In this document: positions 32,636 to 37,664 of the stretch, piece after piece
Layout of the letters: each line of letters starts with the position of its first letter
How positions within the stretch are numbered: the first letter of the stretch is position 1
Origin: Shewanella sp.
GTDB lineage: Bacteria > Pseudomonadota > Gammaproteobacteria > Enterobacterales > Shewanellaceae
Length of the DNA: 37,664 nt
Reading direction: 5' to 3'
Assembly: GCA_021462625.1 (NCBI GenBank)
Contig: JAJNAU010000016.1
Span: 1-37,664 of the forward strand
Made by a program: the position numbers and the translations under genes
Notes under the pieces: generated by a model
The model's database searches: none
Told to the model about the DNA's origin: nothing
Seen by the model: the letters and a program-made list of their open reading frames with translations, nothing else

Positions 32636-33799
32636 CTATTTTTTGATAAAATGCACTAGCCTTGTGGCCAGATCTGCCATCTTGAGTGCATCGACTGGCC
32701 AATGTTTGGCATGGGCCTCAAGTTTTGATCTCATTGTGTCAATTTGAAGCCACTGGCGCTGCACGTCGATTTGTTGCTGACGATTGAATGCCAGATTCAG
32801 TTGTTGCCAGCTTTGCGCGACTTCAGGAGCGAGATTGTCGCAGTAAAGTCGCATAAAAGCCTCTAATTTTACCAGATGGTAATCATCTTCCTGCTGATAA
32901 ATATGCCAAATGAAGGGTCTGGCCGCCCATTGGGCACGAACAAACGAGTCTTCACCACGGACAATATTGAAATCACAGCTCCACAGCAGTTGGTCGTAAC
33001 CCTGCTGATCTGTCATTGGCAGAATGTGCAGCGTCAGTGAACCTAGCTGAATTTGACTGCCTGTCACAAGATCCTCGGGAGCATCCGGCAGAAGATGAGT
33101 CAAGCTATTGAGACTTCTGCCTTTGGGTAGCAGCAGATGAATGGGCTCGGCTGCCCCTGACCAAAGTTCACACAGGGCGCTTAAGGCTTTGGTCTCATAA
33201 CTGAAGAGGCTGATGACCCGGTGCTCAGGTTCAATGCCGCTAAGCCCAAGATCTGAAAATAGCCGCCCGCGATTATCGGGATCCGCCTGCCAGGCATCGC
33301 GCTGGGCAAACAGATCCCGCTCGCAAATCAGGCCGCCTGTCTTGTCAGTAAATCCAGGCAGATAAAAGTATTTGTTGATGCCACCTGGCTGAAAAGAGGG
33401 CAGGCCATGACAGCCCTCAACCCAGTCTTCGGCACTCAGGTATTCCAGATTCAACCATACTGGAGGCTTTGATGCTGAAGTCACCGCCTGTTTGACCAGA
33501 ACGGGCAGTTCGCAGGCAAAGGCTTCAATCAATACCGCGCCGGGAATATAAGTCTGGTCGAGCGGGGTGTTCCATTTAAGGATGCGAACCTGTTGGTGAG
33601 TTTGCTCGGCAAGCTGAGGGTTAAGCTCAGGCAGAATATGGGCAAAACTGCCCAGATCATCCACCCACAGATTAACTGCAAGCTGATATTCGCCTGCCAA
33701 TTGCTTGGCCAGTCGCCAGGTGACCCCTATGTCGCCATAGTTATCGACCACGACACAGAATATGTCCCAGTGCTCTGAGTGGGATTGTTGGAGGTTCAT
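32636..33799 (-). CDS. earP: EF-P arginine rhamnosyltransferase EarP
   Basis: A 387-aa GT-B-type glycosyltransferase that moves rhamnose from dTDP-beta-L-rhamnose to Arg32 of EF-P. The N-terminal VVVDNYGDIGVTWRLAKQLA segment carries the Asp pair (Asp19 and Asp23, spaced like the catalytic pair of characterised EarP). The C-terminal half contains the donor-binding RGEDSFVRAQWAARPFIWHIY block. It lies 49 bp upstream of efp on the same strand. No rhamnose-donor genes are in the window, so these must be elsewhere. The ribosome site is weak. Confidence 0.94.
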   Translation of the reverse strand: MNLQQSHSEHWDIFCVVVDNYGDIGVTWRLAKQLAGEYQLAVNLWVDDLGSFAHILPELNPQLAEQTHQQVRILKWNTPLDQTYIPGAVLIEAFACELPVLVKQAVTSASKPPVWLNLEYLSAEDWVEGCHGLPSFQPGGINKYFYLPGFTDKTGGLICERDLFAQRDAWQADPDNRGRLFSDLGLSGIEPEHRVISLFSYETKALSALCELWSGAAEPIHLLLPKGRSLNSLTHLLPDAPEDLVTGSQIQLGSLTLHILPMTDQQGYDQLLWSCDFNIVRGEDSFVRAQWAARPFIWHIYQQEDDYHLVKLEAFMRLYCDNLAPEVAQSWQQLNLAFNRQQQIDVQRQWLQIDTMRSKLEAHAKHWPVDALKMADLATRLVHFIKK

Positions 33800-33837
33800 C
33801 GCAAATCAAGCCGGTTAACGCTGCCAAAGCAGCCAAT

Positions 33838-33867
33838 AAAAAAGGCGACTGCATTGCCGCCTTTTTA
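33838..33867 (-). terminator. Rho-independent terminator of fldA
   Basis: A 9-bp stem (AAAAAGGCG / CGCCTTTTT) with a 10-base loop. On the minus strand it ends in TTTTTTATTGG. It lies just past the fldA stop (33894) and before earP, separating the two transcripts; the A run also lets it work in reverse. Confidence 0.85.
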
Positions 33868-33893
33868 TGACTCAGTGTATCTGGTTTGGAAGA

Positions 33894-34421
33894 CTAGTCT
33901 TCCAGCTCCGCCAGACACATCTCTTCATAGATCTGCTTGACCCAAGCATCGACACGCTTTTCGGTCAGCTCTGGCTGACGGTCTTCGTCGATACCCAGAC
34001 CGATAAAGTGGTTGTCATCGATTTGCGCCTTGGAGGCTTCAAATTCATAACCGGCAGTTGGCCAGTGGCCAATGATGATGCCGCCGCGTGCCTGTACGAT
34101 ATCGCCTACCATGCCCATGGCATCGAGGAAGTATTCAGCATAGTCTTCCTGATCACCACAACCGAAAATGGCAACCAGTTTGTCATCGAAGTTAATTTGT
34201 TCCAGTTCAGGGAAGAAATCATCCCAGTCGCACTGAGCTTCACCGTAGTACCAGGTCGGGATACCAAAGATCAGCAGATCGAACTCGGCGATCTCTTCTT
34301 TGGTGCTCTTGGCGATGTCTTTCACATCTACCATCTGCTTACCTAGTTTTTTCTGGATCATTTTGGCTACAGCTTCGGTATTGCCTGTGTCGCTACCGAA
34401 AAAAAGACCTACAGTTGCCAT
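33894..34421 (-). CDS. fldA: Flavodoxin FldA
   Basis: A 175-aa long-chain flavodoxin, a cytoplasmic FMN electron carrier. The phosphate loop GSDTGNTE (residues 9-16), the WYYGEAQCDWDDF segment with the stacking aromatic near residues 57-58, and GCGDQEDYAEYFLDAMG are all typical. It lies 57 bp after the YbfE-like gene, as in Enterobacteria, where fldA lies near fur. No fur gene is in the window. TTCCTTA-type ribosome-site complement (AAGGAAAGAC) precedes the ATG. Confidence 0.95.
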   Translation of the reverse strand: MATVGLFFGSDTGNTEAVAKMIQKKLGKQMVDVKDIAKSTKEEIAEFDLLIFGIPTWYYGEAQCDWDDFFPELEQINFDDKLVAIFGCGDQEDYAEYFLDAMGMVGDIVQARGGIIIGHWPTAGYEFEASKAQIDDNHFIGLGIDEDRQPELTEKRVDAWVKQIYEEMCLAELED

Positions 34422-34478
34422 TGTCTTTCCTTAATGTGTCTAATGCGCAATATCACGTTTATCGTGGAACAAATACGG

Positions 34479-34751
34479 TCAGCAGTCGATTTGCTTTAGT
34501 AGAAGTAATTCGATTAACTGGCTACGGCTGATGTTACTTTCTAGCGCTTCGCGGTTCAAGGCGTCATATAATTCTTGTGACACTTTTAACTCTATCCGCT
34601 TCAAGCCCTTAGCTTTGTCCCGCTGGATCTGATTGCGTTTGTTAACCTTAAGTTGCTGTTCGCGAGGCAGCGGGTTGGTTCTGGGGCGTCCGCGTCGTTT
34701 TTCGTTGGCAAACAGGTCTATGGTCGTTCTGTCTGTTACTTCTTTAGCCAT
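34479..34751 (-). CDS. ybfE: YbfE-like LexA-regulated protein
   Basis: A 90-aa basic protein of the YbfE (LexA-regulated, CopB-like) family: MAKEVTDRTTIDLFANEKRR, then GRPRTNPLPREQQLKVNKRN, ending in a ribbon-helix-helix-like ELYDALNREALESNISRSQLIELLLL. It may bind DNA. The start at 34751 matches the family N-terminus. A longer frame to 34847 overlaps DUF2788 and is unlikely. I see no clear LexA box directly upstream, so SOS control in this organism is not supported by the sequence. Confidence 0.87.
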   Translation of the reverse strand: MAKEVTDRTTIDLFANEKRRGRPRTNPLPREQQLKVNKRNQIQRDKAKGLKRIELKVSQELYDALNREALESNISRSQLIELLLLKQIDC

Positions 34752-34762
34752 GTTATTGTCGT

Positions 34763-34984
34763 TTAACCAATACCCGAGGTTTCCCAAGTAAACTGGATAA
34801 TACCTTTTAGCACAAACCCGGCGCAGCCGAGAAAGAGCACTAACCAAACAATGAATTGACCAAATTTGGGCACATTTCCCTGTTTCAGTACATCCCTGAT
34901 AGCCATTCCGATAAAGAAGAATATCGCTGCAAAAAACAGATCTAGGCCAAGGGTTTCGATCTGTTCCATGTACTGATTCAGCAT
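34763..34984 (-). CDS. DUF2788 domain-containing membrane protein
   Basis: A 73-aa protein with two transmembrane helices (about residues 13-29 and 43-62: LDLFFAAIFFFIGMAI and FIVWLVLFLGCAGFVLKGII) joined by a short polar loop with GNVPKFG. DUF2788 proteins are of unknown function and commonly sit here between ybfF and ybfE in Shewanella and Vibrio-type genomes. The ATG at 34984 has AAAGGA upstream; the upstream extension to 35017 lacks support. The next gene starts 11 bases past its stop. Confidence 0.85.
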   Translation of the reverse strand: MLNQYMEQIETLGLDLFFAAIFFFIGMAIRDVLKQGNVPKFGQFIVWLVLFLGCAGFVLKGIIQFTWETSGIG

Positions 34985-35064
34985 AGCTTTATGTCCTTTC
35001 CGTACGGCCCCGGTCAAAAGAAGCGGGAATATACCATATCGACAGCGTCAGAGCCATATGAAGC

Positions 35065-35859
35065 TCAGGCCTCCGCAGCCTCATTTGTGGCTTTGTCGAT
35101 AAAGTGTTCAACGATGCGATTGAACTGCGCCGGTTTCTGTGCGTGCAGCCAATGTCCTGCACCAATAATGGTTTTTGCCTGTACGTTGGGAAACTGTGCC
35201 AGAATGGCCTGTCTGTGGTCACTCAGTACATAGTCTGATTGATCACCGCGAACAAACAAGGTTGGTCCCTCATATTTTAGTGCTGTATAGGGCCAATCGA
35301 TCAGGTGAGAGTAGCATTCCTGCAAACCGTTCAGGTTCAATTTCCAGTTAAAGCGGGTATCTGTCCGTTGTAGGTTTTTCAGCAGGAATTGGGCTGTGCT
35401 TTCATCTATGCCTGAGTCAGTCAGATAGGTCAGAGCATCGCGCCTGTCTTTAACTCTGTCCAGGGGCAAGCTGGTCATTCCTTCAAATACTTTGGTGTGT
35501 CTGGCGTGATAGGCGACCGGCGCGATATCTGCTGCGACCAAACTCAGCACACGATTTGACTGTGTTAAGGCCACTGCCATGGCCACCTTGCCACCCATTG
35601 AATGTCCCACCAGATGCGCGCTTGCGAGATTTTTCCTGTCCATAAACTCAATGAGTGCCTGAGCCATGGCAGCATAGTGCATATCGTGGGTGTGAGCACT
35701 TAACCCATGGTTGGGCAAATCAATGCGCCATACACGATACTTTTGTTCCAGCTGCCGACTTAGCCCTTTGAGGTTATCAAGGTTTCCAAACAGTCCATGA
35801 ATAAGAATAATGTCTTTGCCTTCACCACTGACTTCGTAATGTATCTGCAATTGTCCCAA
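35065..35859 (-). CDS. ybfF: Alpha/beta hydrolase, YbfF-type esterase
   Basis: A 264-aa alpha/beta-hydrolase. The oxyanion HGLFGN (residues 21-26), the nucleophile elbow GHSMGG with Ser87, an Asp in VRGDQSDYV (about 210) and the catalytic His in GAGHWLH (about 236) complete a triad. YbfF of E. coli hydrolyses short to medium acyl esters, including acyl-CoA-like substrates in vitro. It is cytoplasmic, with no signal peptide. It is divergent from seqA, as in E. coli. Confidence 0.92.
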   Translation of the reverse strand: MGQLQIHYEVSGEGKDIILIHGLFGNLDNLKGLSRQLEQKYRVWRIDLPNHGLSAHTHDMHYAAMAQALIEFMDRKNLASAHLVGHSMGGKVAMAVALTQSNRVLSLVAADIAPVAYHARHTKVFEGMTSLPLDRVKDRRDALTYLTDSGIDESTAQFLLKNLQRTDTRFNWKLNLNGLQECYSHLIDWPYTALKYEGPTLFVRGDQSDYVLSDHRQAILAQFPNVQAKTIIGAGHWLHAQKPAQFNRIVEHFIDKATNEAAEA

Positions 35860-36176
35860 GTCCCTGCCTCCGGGTGGTTAAATTGGTCAGGATTTTGCCT
35901 TTTTTTTGAATTGAATAATAGTTTCAACTGATTTTAGTCTGGATAGCGGACGCCGAATTGAACCTGAGTAAGGGTTGTTATCCAGATATCCCCGCACTAG
36001 AAGCGATTCCAATGACGGTAACTGCGGGGAAAACTGGTCGATAAAGCATAATCCGATGATTTTTCATTATCATGGCGCTTATCAATTTGTTAAATCTGAC
36101 ATACACTGATCGCCTTTAATTGTCCTGCCAACGGTTGTGGGACAGGTGACAAGAGTTATCTATAGGAAAACTGCTC
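35860..36176. promoter_or_regulatory. ybfF / seqA divergent intergenic region
   Basis: A 317-bp gap without a gene. A possible seqA promoter is TTATCA (36079-36084), a 17-base spacer, then TACACT (36102-36107), 4 of 6 matches each. Two inverted repeats lie upstream: TCTGGATA/TATCCAGA (35938-35945, 35979-35986) and CCCCGCA/TGCGGGG (35990-35996, 36023-36029). A GATC site (36109-36112), the methylation sequence bound by SeqA, lies just after the proposed -10, a hint of autoregulation. Confidence 0.45.
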
Positions 36177-36716
36177 ATGAAATATATCGAGGTTGATGAG
36201 GAGCTGTATCGCTACATTGCCAGCAAAACTGAACGAATTGGCGAGAGTGCTTCGGATATTCTGCGTCGTTTATTGGGCTTGACTGTAGAGCAGGCGCCAG
36301 TAGAAGTGCCAGAGGATATCAGTCATCCCGGCAGGCAGGTCAACGTTAGTGTTGAGGAGCCACTGCAGTCCACTCAAACTGTGGTATTTACTGAATTGGT
36401 CAATGAGGCTCAGCTGGAAGCTCAGAAAGGCGCCGTCGGTCGATTCCTGTTTATTCTCGAAAGCCTTTACCTGGCAACCGGCCGTCAATTTGACAAGGTC
36501 TTGCAGGTGCAGGGTCGGGGGCGACTGTATTTTGCGACCTCCAAAGATGAACTGCTGCAGGCCAGCCAGTCAGCCAATCCCAAAGAAATTGGCAGCAGTG
36601 GATTCTGGGTCACAACCAATAACAACACTGCCAAGAAGCGTACTATCCTGACCGAAGTGTTGCAGCAATTTGGTGCAACTGCCACGGAGGCCGCTCAGTT
36701 GGCTCAGCGTCTTTAA
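36177..36716 (+). CDS. seqA: Negative modulator of replication initiation SeqA
   Basis: A 179-aa SeqA. The N-terminal ribbon-helix-helix multimerisation domain (MKYIEVDEELYRYIASKTER, with ESASDILRRLLGL) is followed by a linker and the C-terminal domain that binds hemimethylated GATC, ending with FWVTTNNNTAKKRTILTEVLQ, where the Asn residues contact methyl-A. It sequesters oriC and delays reinitiation in bacteria with Dam methylase. The next gene, pgm, follows by 18 bases, as in E. coli. Confidence 0.95.
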   Translation: MKYIEVDEELYRYIASKTERIGESASDILRRLLGLTVEQAPVEVPEDISHPGRQVNVSVEEPLQSTQTVVFTELVNEAQLEAQKGAVGRFLFILESLYLATGRQFDKVLQVQGRGRLYFATSKDELLQASQSANPKEIGSSGFWVTTNNNTAKKRTILTEVLQQFGATATEAAQLAQRL

Positions 36717-36734
36717 GTGAAAAGGAACAAGTTT

Positions 36735-37664
36735 TGGCTATTCACCAACGGGCAGGCAAACCTGCCCAACAATCTGATCTGACAAACATTCCGAAGCTCA
36801 TCAGTCATTATTTCCGAGTGGTACCCGATATGACTCAGCCGTCACAGCGGGTGAGTTTTGGGACCTCAGGTCACCGCGGCTGTGCACTTGATGCTAGTTT
36901 CAACGAGCCACACATTATGGCTATTACTCAGGCAGTGGTTGATTTTCGCCGTCAGCAGGGGATTAACGGCCCACTGCTGCTGGGCATGGATACCCATGCG
37001 TTGTCTCAGGCTGCTTATATTACTGCGATGGAAGTACTGGTCGCCAATCAGATTAAGGTGATTGCGCAGCTTGACGATGCATTCGTGCCAACTCCTGTGG
37101 TCAGTCAATATCTGGTCGCGGCTAACAGAGGCAAAAGCCAGCATGATCCAAGCCGTATCGATGGCTTGATTATCACGCCTTCCCATAATCCTCCCAAAGA
37201 TGGGGGCATCAAATACAACCCGCCTCACGGTGGACCGGCTGAAGGTGAAATCACCGCCTGGATTGAGACCCGGGCCAATGATTATCTGCAGGCTCAGCTT
37301 GAGGGGATCAGCAGGGTAAATATTGCGGTGGCGTTAACCACAGGCTTGGTCGAGCACAGGGATCTTTACCTGCCTTATATTGAATCCCTGGCTCAGGTGA
37401 TCGATATGCAGGCTATTGCCCACGCCAATATCCGAATTGCAGTAGATCCTCTGGGGGGCTCAGGCATTTACTACTGGAACAAGATTGCCGCTCACTACGG
37501 CCTGAATATCACAGTGGTTAATGACAAGGTTGACCCTGCCTTTGGCTTTATGCCGCTGGATAAGGACGGCAAAATCCGGATGGACTGCTCATCCCCTTAT
37601 GCCATGGCGGGTTTGCTTGAGCACAGGGATAATTTCGATCTCTGTCTGGGCAATGATCCTGACT
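36735..37664 (+). CDS. pgm: Phosphoglucomutase Pgm, 5' part (runs off the window)
   Basis: The first 310 codons of an alpha-D-phosphohexomutase of about 550 aa, interconverting glucose-1-phosphate and glucose-6-phosphate. The start is a TTG with AAGGAA 6-11 bases upstream, and the protein begins MAIHQRAGKPAQQSDLTNIP as in E. coli Pgm. FGTSGHRG appears near residue 42, and the phosphoserine loop is TPSHNPP (about residues 148-154). The metal-binding loop (DPDxDR) is just being reached at the window end (GNDPD). The frame is open throughout. Confidence 0.95.

Noticed and set aside
34752..34847. Longer YbfE-like protein starting at 34847
   Set aside because: The added residues overlap DUF2788 and do not match the family start MAKEVTDRTT at 34751.

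Overview
The window reads as chromosomal DNA of a gammaproteobacterium, most likely a Shewanella of roughly 50-53% GC (my estimate). The evidence is the fadIJ / MoxR-Bat / ECF sigma-DUF3379 / fadL block, the prmB-aroC-MFS-(ATP-NAD kinase-like)-yfcL block, and the efp/earP and fldA-ybfE-DUF2788-ybfF | seqA-pgm block. The species assignment is inference from gene order and protein style. No database was searched.

Layout. (1) 0.1-6 kb, minus strand: a membrane fusion protein and an RND permease with overlapping stop and start, followed by a DUF2892 membrane protein and a periplasmic rhodanese, plus a separate SIMPL-domain protein. (2) 6-9.1 kb: fadL (outer-membrane long-chain fatty acid transporter) and putP (Na+/proline symporter), with candidate lipid-responsive operators upstream of fadL. 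(3) 9.2-11.2 kb, a decaying accessory patch: an ECF sigma factor with an in-frame stop inside its DNA-reading helix, its DUF3379 partner broken by an octanucleotide tandem repeat and a further frameshift, a deleted IS4-type transposase carrying a nested terminal-inverted-repeat element, and a hairpin made of IS5-like ends. (4) 11.2-18.2 kb: a tight six-gene MoxR/DUF58/DUF4381/VWA/VWA-TPR/BatD operon in which every junction overlaps. (5) 18.2-22.3 kb: fadI-fadJ (anaerobic-type beta-oxidation complex) with a well-placed FadR-like operator and a PsrA-like palindrome, closed by a 17-bp-stem terminator. (6) 22.5-26.7 kb: M16 insulinase-like protease, divergent sixA, and smrB. (7) 26.8-31.6 kb, plus strand: prmB, aroC, an MFS transporter pseudogene with one early stop and four frame breaks, an ATP-NAD kinase-like protein, and yfcL. 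(8) 31.6-31.9 kb: an IS5-type MITE with TTAG duplications. (9) 32-37.7 kb: efp and its rhamnosyltransferase earP, flavodoxin, a LexA-regulated YbfE-like protein, DUF2788, a YbfF-like esterase, then divergent seqA and the first 310 codons of pgm, which runs off the right edge.

How it fits together. FadL import and FadI/FadJ oxidation would serve fatty acid use, and both loci carry FadR-like sites. EarP would rhamnosylate Arg32 of the EF-P encoded beside it. The MoxR-Bat operon is a chaperone/von Willebrand envelope module of poorly known role. No CRISPR array, tRNA or rRNA was seen. I found no clearly new multi-gene system. The most unusual items are the paired decay of the sigma/DUF3379 module around an 8-bp repeat, a near-perfect FabR-like palindrome upstream of fadL, and two different non-autonomous elements of almost equal length (265 and 266 bp).
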